Positions 1 to 8,900 of a DNA stretch of 64,000 nucleotides are shown here, piece by piece. Source of the DNA: Streptomyces sp. MspMP-M5 (GTDB lineage: Bacteria > Actinomycetota > Actinomycetes > Streptomycetales > Streptomycetaceae); NCBI RefSeq assembly GCF_000373585.1, contig NZ_KB891951.1:20026-84025 (forward strand), read 5' to 3'. A program made the position numbers and the translations under genes. Under the pieces are notes generated by a model. The model saw nothing but the letters and a program-made list of their open reading frames with translations, had not been told where the DNA came from and did not search any database. Positions within the stretch are counted from its first letter, which is position 1, and every line of letters begins with the position of its first letter.

Positions 1-2
1 TC

Positions 3-1784
3 CCCGCCCTGCTGGTGGCCGTGGTCTGCGCGGGCGTCGCCGCGTTCGTGGTCCGCAGCGGCGGCGCCCGGATCACCGGCCGCGAATGGGCGGTGCTGGC
101 CGGCGGCCTCGCCGTGGTCTGCGGCATCGTCCTGATCAGCGCCCTGGTCGGAAACTCCGAGGCCCGCGCCCTGGCACACCGCTACGGGCGCCTGCGCGAG
201 GTGTGCGCCCGGGCCCGTACCGACCTCGCCGACCTCCTCGACCGGGTGCGCAATGACGAGTGGCTGCGTCCCGGCGAGGAACGTGAGCCGCTGCCGGAGC
301 CCGGCGGCGACTCCCTCACCCGGCTCGCCCACGAGGTCGCCGCCACCGGCCGGGCCGCCGAGGCCGCGCTCATCGAGGCGGTGGGCATCGTCCGCAGCGA
401 CGCCACCGGCAACCAGCAGAAGCTGGAGGTCTTCGTCAACCTCGCCCGGCGCCTCCAGTCCCTCGTCCACCGCCAGATCCTGACCCTGGACGAGATGGAG
501 CACCAGGTCGAGGACCCGGACCTGCTCAAGGGCCTGTTCGTCATCGACCACCTGGCCACCCGCATCCGCCGGCACGCCGAGAACCTCGCCGTGCTCGGCG
601 GCGCCATCACCCGCCGCCAGTGGACCCGCCCGATCACCATGACCGAGGTCGTCCGGTCCTCGACCGCCGAGGTCGAGCAGTACACCCGGATCAAGCTGGT
701 GTCGCCCTTCGAGGGCACCCTGCGCGGGCACGCGGTCGCCGACGTCGTCCACCTGCTCGCCGAACTCGTCGAGAACGCCACCGAGTTCTCCGACCCGGAG
801 ACGCCGGTCACGGTGCGGGCCCGGCACGTCACCGCGGGACTCGCCGTCGAGGTCGAGGACCGCGGCCTGGGCATGCCGGCCGAGGAGCAGGCGCAGATGA
901 ACCGGCTGCTGACCGACCCCGAGCGGATCGACCTCACCGAACTCCTCGACGACGGCCGGATCGGCCTCTACGTCGTCTCCTCGCTCGCCCAGCGGCACGG
1001 CCTCCTGGTGCGGCTCCAGAGCAGCATCTACGGCGGCGTCCAGGCGGTGGTGATCGTCCCGCCGGAGCTGCTGGGCGCCAACTCGGCAGAGACCCGGGAG
1101 GAGTTCCCGGACGGCATGGAGGACGAGGAGAGCGAACCGGCGCCCGGACGTGGCCGGCGGCCCTACGGCGACCGGTTCGACGACGTCCCCGAGCGCCGGG
1201 AGGCCACCGCCGCCCCGGCCCCGACCGCTGCCGCCGCCCCCGCCCCGGCCCGCGCGCTGCCCGCCGGCTCCGACGCCGTCCCCGCCCGCCGGCGCATCAT
1301 CCGCACCCCCGCCTCGGCCACCGCCGCCAGCGTCGAGGCCGCGGCCACCGCCCCGCAGCATGCCTCCGGCGCGCCCGACGGCCCGACCCGCGGCGGCCAC
1401 CCCGCCGATCCCGGCCCGGTGGTGCTGCCGCCCCCGCCGCTGCCCCTCGACGACACCGACCGCCCCCGGCTGCCGCGCCGCGTCAAGCAGGCCCACCTCG
1501 CCCCGCAGCTGCGCGACGGCCCGGTCCGGCCACCCGACCGCACCGGGCCCGCACGCCTCCACGACCCCAACCTCATGGCCGCCTACCAGCGCGGCTTCAG
1601 CCGCGGCGACCCCGACTACGCGGCCGGCCTCGCCGCCGCCGGCCACCCCGCCCCCGCTCCCGCCCCCACCCCGGGCCGGCGCGCCGGCACCGGCAGACCC
1701 GGAGACCCCGAGCCGTACCCCGCCCCCGACCACGACGCCCCGATGGCCCGCCCCCGAGGAGACGACCCCGACCATGGTGAGTGA
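3..1784 (+). CDS. cvnA: Conservon sensor histidine kinase-like protein CvnA (5' truncated by window edge)
   Basis: This is the membrane-bound, nitrate/nitrite-sensor-like histidine kinase that opens a conservon; CvnA proteins are thought to sense an unknown signal and work with a small GTPase. The frame is already open at the window edge, so the N-terminus is missing; the first in-frame GTG at 15 is probably internal. One hydrophobic segment is visible (about 80-160), followed by a DHp-like helical region around 400-620. A HATPase_c domain follows, with an N-box ELVENATEFSD near 755 and a G-box GLGMP near 868. The last 230 residues or so are a Pro/Ala-rich, disordered tail, typical of the family. 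The stop overlaps the next start by 11 nt, so the genes are coupled. Lack of a canonical phospho-acceptor His is known for the family but was not tested here. Confidence 0.9.
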   Translation, partial: PALLVAVVCAGVAAFVVRSGGARITGREWAVLAGGLAVVCGIVLISALVGNSEARALAHRYGRLREVCARARTDLADLLDRVRNDEWLRPGEEREPLPEPGGDSLTRLAHEVAATGRAAEAALIEAVGIVRSDATGNQQKLEVFVNLARRLQSLVHRQILTLDEMEHQVEDPDLLKGLFVIDHLATRIRRHAENLAVLGGAITRRQWTRPITMTEVVRSSTAEVEQYTRIKLVSPFEGTLRGHAVADVVHLLAELVENATEFSDPETPVTVRARHVTAGLAVEVEDRGLGMPAEEQAQMNRLLTDPERIDLTELLDDGRIGLYVVSSLAQRHGLLVRLQSSIYGGVQAVVIVPPELLGANSAETREEFPDGMEDEESEPAPGRGRRPYGDRFDDVPERREATAAPAPTAAAAPAPARALPAGSDAVPARRRIIRTPASATAASVEAAATAPQHASGAPDGPTRGGHPADPGPVVLPPPPLPLDDTDRPRLPRRVKQAHLAPQLRDGPVRPPDRTGPARLHDPNLMAAYQRGFSRGDPDYAAGLAAAGHPAPAPAPTPGRRAGTGRPGDPEPYPAPDHDAPMARPRGDDPDHGE

Positions 1785-2223
1785 TGTGCGCGCGCAGACG
1801 TCCACGGAGTACCGCGGCAATCAGCACACCGACCTTTCCTGGCTGCTGACCGGACTCGTCCAACGGGTACCGCACACCCGCAGCGCCGTCCTGCTGTCCG
1901 CCGACGGCCTCGTCAAGGCATCCCACGGCTTTGAACCCGACGTCGCCGACCACATGGCGGCGCTCTCCTCCGGCCTGTACTCCCTTGCCCGCAGCGCCGG
2001 TTCCCGCTTCGGGGAGGGCAGCGACATCCTCCAGGTCGTCGTCGAGATGGAGCAGACCTTCCTCTTCGTCGCCGCCGCCGGGTCCGGTGCCTGCCTGGCC
2101 GTCCTCGCCGACCGCGAGGCCGACGCCGGCGTGCTCGGCTACGAGATGGGGATGCTGGTCAAGAGCGTCCGGCCGTATCTGTCGACACCCCCGCGCCAGC
2201 AGGCCCCGGCGGCCGGCCGTTGA
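1774..2223 (+). CDS. cvnB: Roadblock/LC7 domain protein CvnB
   Basis: This is a roadblock/LC7 protein, which in conservons binds the partner GTPase CvnD and is proposed to act as its GTPase-activating partner on the membrane. The 149-residue product has the usual length. It contains the recognisable run LSWLLTGLVQRVPHTRSAVL followed by LLSADGLVKASHGF and the later QVVVEMEQTFLFV strand. The ATG at 1774 overlaps the cvnA stop, and the TGA at 2221-2223 overlaps the cvnC start, so translation is coupled on both sides. The same frame is open far upstream, but that upstream part is Pro-rich shadow of cvnA. Confidence 0.93.
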   Translation: MVSDVRAQTSTEYRGNQHTDLSWLLTGLVQRVPHTRSAVLLSADGLVKASHGFEPDVADHMAALSSGLYSLARSAGSRFGEGSDILQVVVEMEQTFLFVAAAGSGACLAVLADREADAGVLGYEMGMLVKSVRPYLSTPPRQQAPAAGR

Positions 2224-2630
2224 CCGTTGCCCTGCCCCGCCGGCAGCGGCCGCCGGGTCCGGACGCACCCTGGGTCGACGACGTGGCGGGCCGGCTGGTC
2301 CGCCCGTACACCGTCAGCAAGGGACGCACCCGCCCCTCGGCGCACTTCGACCTGATGACCATGGTGCGGGCGACCGGGCGGCGGCCCGCCGGCCTCCAAG
2401 GCCCCGACTACGACCGGGTCCTGGGGCTGTGCGACGGGCCCGTCCCGGTCGCCGAGATCGCCGCGCACATCCGCCTGCCCGCCGCGGTCACCAAGGTGCT
2501 CCTCGCCGACCTCGTCGACTGCGGGGCGCTCACCGCGCGGACCCCCTCGGCCGTCTCGGCCGGGTCCGCCTTCCGTACCGACCGTGCGCTGCTGGAGGCC
2601 GTGCTGCATGGACTTCGTGAACGACTCTGA
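2220..2630 (+). CDS. cvnC: DUF742 protein CvnC
   Basis: This is a DUF742 family protein, the third conservon component, with a winged-helix-like fold of unknown biochemical role. The 136-residue product carries family features: VRPYTVSKGRTRP near residue 23, HFDLMTMV, and the C-terminal helical segment AEIAAHIRLPAAVTKVLLAD resembling a helix-turn-helix. The start is TTG at 2220, overlapping the cvnB stop in a TTGA arrangement. The C-terminus overlaps cvnD by 23 nt. Position between a roadblock protein and a small GTPase makes the assignment secure, although the molecular role is unknown. Confidence 0.9.
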   Translation: MTVALPRRQRPPGPDAPWVDDVAGRLVRPYTVSKGRTRPSAHFDLMTMVRATGRRPAGLQGPDYDRVLGLCDGPVPVAEIAAHIRLPAAVTKVLLADLVDCGALTARTPSAVSAGSAFRTDRALLEAVLHGLRERL

Positions 2631-3231
2631 CCCCGGGCCCGCGGGGGACCCCGGAGCCGATTCCTTTCCGACCGCGGTGAAGATCCTGGTCGCGGGCGGG
2701 TTCGGCGTCGGCAAGACCACCTTCGTCGGCGCGGTCAGCGAGATCGAACCGCTCAGCACCGAGGAGCTCATCACCCAGATCAGTGTCGGCACCGACGACC
2801 TGGCGGGCGTGGCGGACAAGATCACCACGACCGTCGCCATGGACTTCGGCCGGATCACCCTCGGCCCGGACCACGTCCTGTACCTCTTCGGGACGCCCGG
2901 GCAGCACCGCTTCTGGTTCCTGTGGGACGAACTGTCCCACGGCGCGCTCGGCGCGGTGGTGCTCGCCGACACCCGACGGCTGGACCAGTGCTTCGCCGCG
3001 GTCGACTTCTTCGAGGGGCGGGGCATCCAGTTCGTCGTCGCGGTCAACGAGTTCGACGGCGGCCACCGCTATGCGCCCGAAGAGGTCCGGGCCGCCCTGG
3101 ACCTCGACCCGGAGGTCCCGGTCGTGGTCTGCGACGCCCGCCAGTGCGCCTCCGGCACTCAGGTCCTGGTGTCCCTCGTCGCCCACCTCCTCACCACACC
3201 CGCCCGCACCGCCATCCCGGAGCTGCCATGA
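2608..3231 (+). CDS. cvnD: Ras-like small GTPase CvnD
   Basis: This is an ATP/GTP-binding protein of the conservon, a small Ras/MglA-like GTPase expected to cycle between GDP and GTP under control of CvnB. The 207-residue protein has a P-loop GGFGVGKTT at about residues 31-39, a switch/G3-type segment LFGTPGQHRFWF, and a G4-like VAVNEFDG in which the usual NKxD is replaced by NEFD. The ATG at 2608 lies inside cvnC and its stop overlaps the start of the GAF gene (ATGA). The NEFD replacement is common in CvnD proteins and may alter guanine specificity (inference). Confidence 0.93.
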   Translation: MDFVNDSDPGPAGDPGADSFPTAVKILVAGGFGVGKTTFVGAVSEIEPLSTEELITQISVGTDDLAGVADKITTTVAMDFGRITLGPDHVLYLFGTPGQHRFWFLWDELSHGALGAVVLADTRRLDQCFAAVDFFEGRGIQFVVAVNEFDGGHRYAPEEVRAALDLDPEVPVVVCDARQCASGTQVLVSLVAHLLTTPARTAIPELP

Positions 3232-3890
3232 ACGTCCCCTCCGCACGCTTCCCCTTCCCCGCCCGCCAACCGTCCTGGCGCAACTACCCCTCCTCCCAAC
3301 TCCCGTATCTGAACGACGACCTGACGAGGCGTCTGCTGATCACCCCGGAGGACCACGAGGCGCCGGCGCGAGTCGCCCGGCTGCGCGAGCTGGGCATCGG
3401 CAAGAACCCGCTGCCCGCCTTCGACGCGTTCGCCCGCAAGCTCGCCAAGGCCACCGACACCCCGTACGCCATGGTCAACTTCATCGACGAGCACGAGCAG
3501 TACTTCGCCGGCCTGTACGCCCCCGACCTCGACACCTCCGTCGAGCTGGGCCCGGCACCGCCGAGCGGCCGCCCGGAACGGATCATGGCCCGCGACCACG
3601 GCTACTGCCCCTACGTCGTGGTACGGCGCAAGGCGCTGGTCCTGGAAGACGTCTGCGACTACCCGCGGTTCGCCGGGAACCCCGTCGTCGACGAACTCGG
3701 CATCCGCACCTACCTCGGCGCCCCGCTGATCGACCACACCGGCATGACCCTGGGCACCGTCTGCGTCATCGACCGCGAACCCCGGCCCTGGGGCCGCGAG
3801 GGGCTGCACACCATCAAGGCGTTCGCCGCCGAACTCGTCGAGCAGATCCACGAGATGGAGCAGCGGCAGCGGGAAGCCGACGCCTCCTGA
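3228..3890 (+). CDS. GAF domain protein coupled to the conservon
   Basis: This 220-residue protein is essentially one GAF domain, running from about residue 60 to 210. Recognisable segments are DTPYAMVNFIDEHEQYFAGL, a RDHGYCPYVVVRR stretch, and RTYLGAPLIDHTGMTLGTVC. GAF domains bind small ligands such as cyclic nucleotides, haem or bilins; which one applies cannot be read from the sequence. The ATG overlaps the cvnD stop by 4 nt, so it is the fifth gene of the conservon operon. It occupies the place where other conservons often carry P450 genes. An imperfectly known but strong hairpin follows the stop (3903-3938). Confidence 0.85.
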   Translation: MNVPSARFPFPARQPSWRNYPSSQLPYLNDDLTRRLLITPEDHEAPARVARLRELGIGKNPLPAFDAFARKLAKATDTPYAMVNFIDEHEQYFAGLYAPDLDTSVELGPAPPSGRPERIMARDHGYCPYVVVRRKALVLEDVCDYPRFAGNPVVDELGIRTYLGAPLIDHTGMTLGTVCVIDREPRPWGREGLHTIKAFAAELVEQIHEMEQRQREADAS

Positions 3891-3902
3891 CCGGGCCCGC
3901 CC

Positions 3903-3938
3903 GCGGCCCCGGAAGCCCGTACGGCCGGCCGGGGCCGC
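3903..3938. terminator. Bidirectional hairpin between convergent genes
   Basis: A perfect 10-bp inverted repeat, GCGGCCCCGG at 3903-3912 and CCGGGGCCGC at 3929-3938, has a 16-nt loop. It sits between the conservon (ending 3890) and the convergent acyl-CoA dehydrogenase gene (ending 3967). There is no clear U-tract, as is usual for Streptomyces terminators. Confidence 0.6.
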
Positions 3939-3966
3939 AGCACGGCGGCGCGCGGCGGCTCGGCGC

Positions 3967-5217
3967 TCAGGACACCCGGACCAGCGCCTCCCGGCTGCCC
4001 GGCACCCCGTCCTCGTCCCGCCACTCCGCCGGCGCCGCCCGCAGCAGCTCCGCGAGCCGGTCCGACCACTCGCCCTTGTCCTGGCCCAGCGCCAACTCGC
4101 CCAGCCGCAGCAGCTGCACGTCGGAGGTGCCGGCCGGCGCGAAGATGTGGTGCGCGTCGCGCAGGAAGCGTTCCACCGGCCGGTCGGTGAACAGGCCGCA
4201 GGCGGCGTGGATGTCCATCGCGTCCCGCGCGGACTCCAGCGCAGACTCCACGTTCACCAGCTTGGCGTTCATCAGCTCCGCGTCGCACGGCAGCCCCTCG
4301 TCCAGCAGGTGCACCGCGTGGTACGCGGACAGCCGGGCGAGCAGCAGCCGGGACTGGATCCGGCCCAACTTCAGCTTGACGGTCGGCAGTTCCGCGAGCG
4401 GCTCGCCGTAGCGGCGGCGCTCGGTGCAGAACGCCGTGGTCTCGTCCAGGACGGCCTGGTGGATGCCGAGCGAGACCGCGGTCAGATTCGGCCGCCCGTA
4501 CAGCACGCTGGAGGAGTACGCCACCGACAGGCCGTCGCCCTCCCGGCCCAGCAGCTGCGTCGCCGGCACCCGGCAGTCGTCGAAGAACAGCTCGCCGAAG
4601 CTGAAGCCGTGCAGGCCCATCGCGGGCTGCTGCGGGCCGACCCGGAAACCGGGGGTACCGGACTCGACGAGGAACGCCGACAGCCCCTTCGAGCCCTCGC
4701 CGGTGCGCACCACCACCCCGTGCAGATCGCCGATGTGGCTGTTGCCGACATAGATCTTGCGGCCGTTGAGGACATAGGCGTCGCCGTCGCGGACCGCGGT
4801 GGAGGCCATGCCCAGCACATGGCCGCCGGACTGCGGCTCGGTGACCGCGATCGTCGGCAGGCAGTCACCGGACGCGATCGCCGGCAGCCAGGTCTTCTTC
4901 TGCTCCTCGCTGCCGAAGTGGACGATCTTCGCCACGCCCAGCTGGGACGCCTGCACCATGGCGCCCATCGCGGCACTCACCCGCGACAGCTCCTCGATGA
5001 TCAGGGTCTTGGCGACATGCCCGGCACCCATCCCGCCGTACGCGCGGTCCACCGTCGCACCGATCCAGCCCTGACGGGCGATCAGCCGGGAGAGGTCCGG
5101 GCAGACGGCGCGGTTCGCCTCCAGCTCGGCGATCCGGGGCCGGACCTCGCGCTCGGCGAAATCCCGTACCCGGAGCCGGAGTGCCTCATGGCGCCGGTGG
5201 GTGAAGTAGCGATGCAA
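3967..5217 (-). CDS. Acyl-CoA dehydrogenase-like flavoprotein lacking the canonical catalytic Glu
   Basis: This is a 416-residue member of the acyl-CoA dehydrogenase fold, FAD-dependent enzymes that desaturate acyl thioesters. Family features are present: an N-terminal helical domain, TEPQSGGHVLGM in the middle beta domain, and a C-terminal helical domain with RRRYGEPLAELPTVKLKL and PAGTSDVQLLRLGE. The TTG start at 5217 is chosen because GGAGGAGGG lies 6-9 nt upstream. The usual catalytic glutamate is not seen: the position equivalent to the MCAD Glu (YEGTS) reads APAGTS, and the alternative isovaleryl-CoA dehydrogenase position (LERLVLAG) reads YGRPNLTA. It may therefore act on an unusual substrate or as an oxidase/hydroxylase-like relative (inference). 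Confidence 0.85.
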   Translation of the reverse strand: MHRYFTHRRHEALRLRVRDFAEREVRPRIAELEANRAVCPDLSRLIARQGWIGATVDRAYGGMGAGHVAKTLIIEELSRVSAAMGAMVQASQLGVAKIVHFGSEEQKKTWLPAIASGDCLPTIAVTEPQSGGHVLGMASTAVRDGDAYVLNGRKIYVGNSHIGDLHGVVVRTGEGSKGLSAFLVESGTPGFRVGPQQPAMGLHGFSFGELFFDDCRVPATQLLGREGDGLSVAYSSSVLYGRPNLTAVSLGIHQAVLDETTAFCTERRRYGEPLAELPTVKLKLGRIQSRLLLARLSAYHAVHLLDEGLPCDAELMNAKLVNVESALESARDAMDIHAACGLFTDRPVERFLRDAHHIFAPAGTSDVQLLRLGELALGQDKGEWSDRLAELLRAAPAEWRDEDGVPGSREALVRVS

Positions 5218-5488
5218 GACGAGCCCTCCTCCGCGGACGTCCGCGTGCCGGCCGCTCGCCGCCTCGGGGCGGCAATGGGCGGTGCCGCGATCGTACCGGA
5301 AAGTGACCCCTCGCTCACCGCGTGCAATATTCCTCGCAACACCGGCTACGGATCAGGCAAAACACCAACCCCGCGCATTCCTACCGGCACTTGGGGCGTG
5401 CGGAGGTGTCACACCGGCCCGGCCGCGGGCGGTGGGGTGGCGCGCTCCCACGAGCACCGGAACGCGCCACCCCGCACCACCCCGGCCG

Positions 5489-8400
5489 TCAGTGCCCGAG
5501 ATCGCAGCAGGACTCGCGGCGCTGCTGCCGGCCCACCGCCAGCCAGTCGGTGCCCCGCGCCGCGCGCAGCGCCGGCCCGCCGGGCGCCGGGAACGCCTCC
5601 ACCAGCGCCCGCTGCTCGTACAGCCGGCCGCCCTTGACCACCGCCGAGGTCCGCACCAGCGCCGCGATGTCCCCGAACGGATCGCCGTCCACCAGCGTCA
5701 TGTCGGCGAGCTTGCCGACCTCCAGCGTCCCCAGATCACGCTCCGCACCGAACACCCGGGCCGGCAGCACGGTGGCCGTCCGCAGCGCCTGGGCGACGCT
5801 CAACCCGCCCCGGTGCAGCGCCCGCAGCGCCAGATGGAGCGACAGCCCCACCGGCACCAGCGGCTGGTCCGTGCCCAGCGCCACCAGCCCGCCGCCGTCC
5901 AGGATCCGGCGGTAGACCGCCACCTCGGTCCCGATGTCGGCCAGCTCCGCCGGCGTCGGCCGGTGCGCGGCGTTCTCCCGGACCACCGCGCTGTCCCACG
6001 GCGGCATCAGCCGCGTCACCCGCACGTCCTCGGCCAGCGCCGGATCCGCGCCGATCAGCGGCGACGCCGAGAACGGCGTGGCGAGCATGTGCATCCCGCC
6101 GGCCGTGTAGACCTCCGCCACATCCTCGTACGCATGGCCGGTGGCGGTCACCGCATGCCCGAACTCCAGCCGCTGGGTGGCCTGGAGATGGGTCGTCAGG
6201 TCCTGGCCCAGCTGCACGCCGGGGGTGAGCAGATGGCTGCCCGAGCGGACGCCCAGCCGCTCGTGTGCGAAGCGGGCCGCCTCGGCCATCACCCAACCCG
6301 GCGCCCGCACATAGGTCTTGACGAAATCCCAGTCCAGCGCCGCACCCCGGTCCAGCGACCGCCGCAGCCCCGCCTCGGTGCGGTGCGCCCGGCCCATGCT
6401 GTAGGCCACCCGCCCGCCGTCCAGCAGCTCACCGCAGGTCAGCAGCCGTGGCCCGGCCAGCACCCCGGCGGCCAGCGCCTCCCGCAGCCGCGCCTGCTCG
6501 TAGGAGAAGCCGCCGCAGGAGACGGTGGTGGTGATGCCGTACGCCAGCTGCAGCGCGGTCTGCCGGCCGCCGTACGTCGTCTGCCAGGGGTGGGTGTGTG
6601 CGTCCCAGAGTCCGGGCAGCACCGTACGGTCCGCGGCGTCCACCCGCCGGGCGGTGCCGGCCCGGGACGCCCGGTGCGGCTCCACCGCCGTGATCCGGCC
6701 GTTCCGCACCACCACGTCGACGTCCTCGCGGACCGTGTCGCCGGTGCCGTCCCAGAACCGGCCCGCGTGCACCACGGTGTCCCGGGCCCGGGCCGGCCGC
6801 CGCTCCAGCGCGACCGGAACGGTCCGCGCCGCACCCCCGGCCACCGCCACCAGCCGCAGCCGTCCCGCCGAGAGGTACAGCAGCGTCGTCGAGTCCCCGG
6901 ACCACGACGGATGGTCCGCGGCCTCCGGGGTCAGCTGCCGCGGCGCACCGTCCGGTGTCCCGTCCGGCCGCACCGGCAGCACCCACAGCGCCGACTCGGC
7001 GATCACCGCCAGCCACTTCCCGTCCGGCGACCACACCGGCCCGGAGTCGTAGCGGTCGGCGATCGAGACATGCTCGGCGACCTGGTACAGCCGGTCCTTG
7101 CCGGTCTCCGCGTCGACGATCCGGATGACGTTGTAGCCCTCGCGGAACCGGTGGTTGAGCCGGTTGCGGTCGCACAGCGCCAGATGGCGGCCGTCCGGCG
7201 ACCAACTGGGCCGGCCCGGCAGCCCGCCCGCGCCCATCGGCGCCACCAGCGACCTCTCCGAGCCGTCCGCCAGGGTCCGCACCACGAGATTGCCGAACAT
7301 GTCCAGCGCCGCCAGCCGCCCGCCGTCCGGCGACAACGCCGGCTGCACTCGCCCGCCGGACGCCAGCACCGTCTCCGCACCGGAGTCCAGCGCCCGGCGG
7401 CGCACCGCGAACAGCCCGTCCCGGTCGTCCGCGTACACCAGCGCCCGGCCGTCCCGGGACCAGCTCGGCGCGCACACATAGCGGGTGGCCGCCGCCCCGG
7501 TGATCCGGCGCGGCGCGCCACCGCCCGAAGTGGGCGCCACCCACAGGGAGTTCAGGGCGGCGAAGGCCACCTTGCGGCCGTCCGGGGAGAGCGCCGGCAG
7601 ATGGATCCCGCGGACCGGACCGCCCGCCGCGGACTCGAAGCCGTAGTCCTTGACGCGGTACCGCGGCCGGTCCACCGGCAGCTGCGCGCTGAACGGGATC
7701 GTCTCGGCCCGCTCCGGCGCGTCGGGCCGGACGATCCGGAACTGCCCGCCGACCGTCACCAGCAGCGCCTCCCGCGACACCCAGCGCGGCGGCACCGGCT
7801 CCACATCGCCGTTCACCGCCACCGCCGCGCCGTCCACCACCAGCGTGCAGGTCGGCCCCGGACGGTCGGTGGTCCGCAGATACGCCAGCCGCCCGGCGGG
7901 GGACAGGGCGGGCACCATGACCTGCGCCGCGGCCGTCTCGGTGTGCTCGGTGCGCACCGCGCCCCGCCCGTCCGCGGGCACCGACGCCACGGTCCGCGAG
8001 ACCAGCGCCGTGCTGTCCAGCCGGCCCCGGACGAAGACGATCCGCGCGCCGTCCGGCGACCAGCACGGGTCGAAGTCCTCCCAGGCGCCGTCCTGATGGG
8101 GGCCGTCCTGGCCCGGCAGCCCGGTCACCCGGGTCAGCCGGCCGGACGCCACCTCCAGCACCCATAACCGGTACGGGCTCCCGTTCACCGGGTCGCCGCC
8201 GCGCTCGGAGGCGAACGCGATCCGGGTGCCGTCGGGCGACCAGGCCGGGCCGCGGTCGTCCCACGGGCCGTCGGTCAGCTGCGTCAGCCCCGAACCGTCC
8301 GGGGCCAGCGCCCACAGGTGGAAGTTCCCGCCCCGGTAGGCGCAGACCGCGAGCCGGCGGCCGTCGGGGGCGAACACCGGGCGGGTGGGCTCCAGATCGG

Positions 8401-8728
8401 GCGGGGTCAGCGCCCGCGCCCGGCCGCCGGCGCGGGGCAGCGACCACAGGACGTTCTGCACCTCGGCGACCAGCCGGTCACCGGAGGGGGCGAGGGTGGC
8501 GGCGCCGTTGGTGGCGGCCGTGAAGGACAGGCCCGTGGCGCCGCCCGCGGCCGGGGCGCCGGCCGGTGCGGCGGGCCGGGCCTCGGCCGCGGGCGCCGCG
8601 AGGCCCACCAGCCCGGCCGCGGCGGCGGCCGAGGCGGTGCCCTGGAGGAATCTGCGGCGGGAGAGCGGCGCGTGCGGGACCGGGGCGTGCGGGACTGGGG
8701 CGTGCTCGGAACGGTCTGCGGTGTCCAA
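5489..8728 (-). CDS. Tat-exported TolB-like propeller/amidohydrolase fusion protein
   Basis: This very large secreted protein (about 1079 residues) joins WD40/TolB-like propeller repeats to a C-terminal metal-dependent amidohydrolase. A twin-arginine signal SRRRFLQG followed by an Ala-rich h-region lies near residues 23-45. Many copies of (L/W)SPDGR-type blades follow across roughly 60-640. The hydrolase domain has the HxH metal motif LWDAHTHPW near residue 709, then SHLLTPG, GHAVTATGH and LGTDQPLVPVG. I use the TTG start at 8728 because AGGAGG lies 4 nt upstream; a GTG at 8758 is possible. A rare in-frame TTA codon is at 8165-8167. The substrate is unknown; related proteins are annotated as imidazolonepropionase-like or dipeptidase-like. 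It is divergent from the esterase at 8901. Confidence 0.88.
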   Translation of the reverse strand: MDTADRSEHAPVPHAPVPHAPLSRRRFLQGTASAAAAAGLVGLAAPAAEARPAAPAGAPAAGGATGLSFTAATNGAATLAPSGDRLVAEVQNVLWSLPRAGGRARALTPPDLEPTRPVFAPDGRRLAVCAYRGGNFHLWALAPDGSGLTQLTDGPWDDRGPAWSPDGTRIAFASERGGDPVNGSPYRLWVLEVASGRLTRVTGLPGQDGPHQDGAWEDFDPCWSPDGARIVFVRGRLDSTALVSRTVASVPADGRGAVRTEHTETAAAQVMVPALSPAGRLAYLRTTDRPGPTCTLVVDGAAVAVNGDVEPVPPRWVSREALLVTVGGQFRIVRPDAPERAETIPFSAQLPVDRPRYRVKDYGFESAAGGPVRGIHLPALSPDGRKVAFAALNSLWVAPTSGGGAPRRITGAAATRYVCAPSWSRDGRALVYADDRDGLFAVRRRALDSGAETVLASGGRVQPALSPDGGRLAALDMFGNLVVRTLADGSERSLVAPMGAGGLPGRPSWSPDGRHLALCDRNRLNHRFREGYNVIRIVDAETGKDRLYQVAEHVSIADRYDSGPVWSPDGKWLAVIAESALWVLPVRPDGTPDGAPRQLTPEAADHPSWSGDSTTLLYLSAGRLRLVAVAGGAARTVPVALERRPARARDTVVHAGRFWDGTGDTVREDVDVVVRNGRITAVEPHRASRAGTARRVDAADRTVLPGLWDAHTHPWQTTYGGRQTALQLAYGITTTVSCGGFSYEQARLREALAAGVLAGPRLLTCGELLDGGRVAYSMGRAHRTEAGLRRSLDRGAALDWDFVKTYVRAPGWVMAEAARFAHERLGVRSGSHLLTPGVQLGQDLTTHLQATQRLEFGHAVTATGHAYEDVAEVYTAGGMHMLATPFSASPLIGADPALAEDVRVTRLMPPWDSAVVRENAAHRPTPAELADIGTEVAVYRRILDGGGLVALGTDQPLVPVGLSLHLALRALHRGGLSVAQALRTATVLPARVFGAERDLGTLEVGKLADMTLVDGDPFGDIAALVRTSAVVKGGRLYEQRALVEAFPAPGGPALRAARGTDWLAVGRQQRRESCCDLGH

Positions 8729-8900
8729 CGATCCTCCTGTGAAAGGGGGTTGCGGCACAGTGCCGGCACGGAACCGCCTGATCGTTTCACGCCGGACGGG
8801 CCGCGGGCCATGTCCTTACGCGCGCCCCGTGGCAAACCGTGGCCCCGCGGGCCAGAGTGGGCCCGACCGACGACCCGCCCGCCCGCCCCAGGAGAGCACC

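Noticed and set aside
5282..8167. A 961-codon plus-strand frame opposite the amidohydrolase
   Set aside because: Composition is Arg/His/Pro-rich, no domain; the minus-strand gene has clear propeller and HxH motifs.
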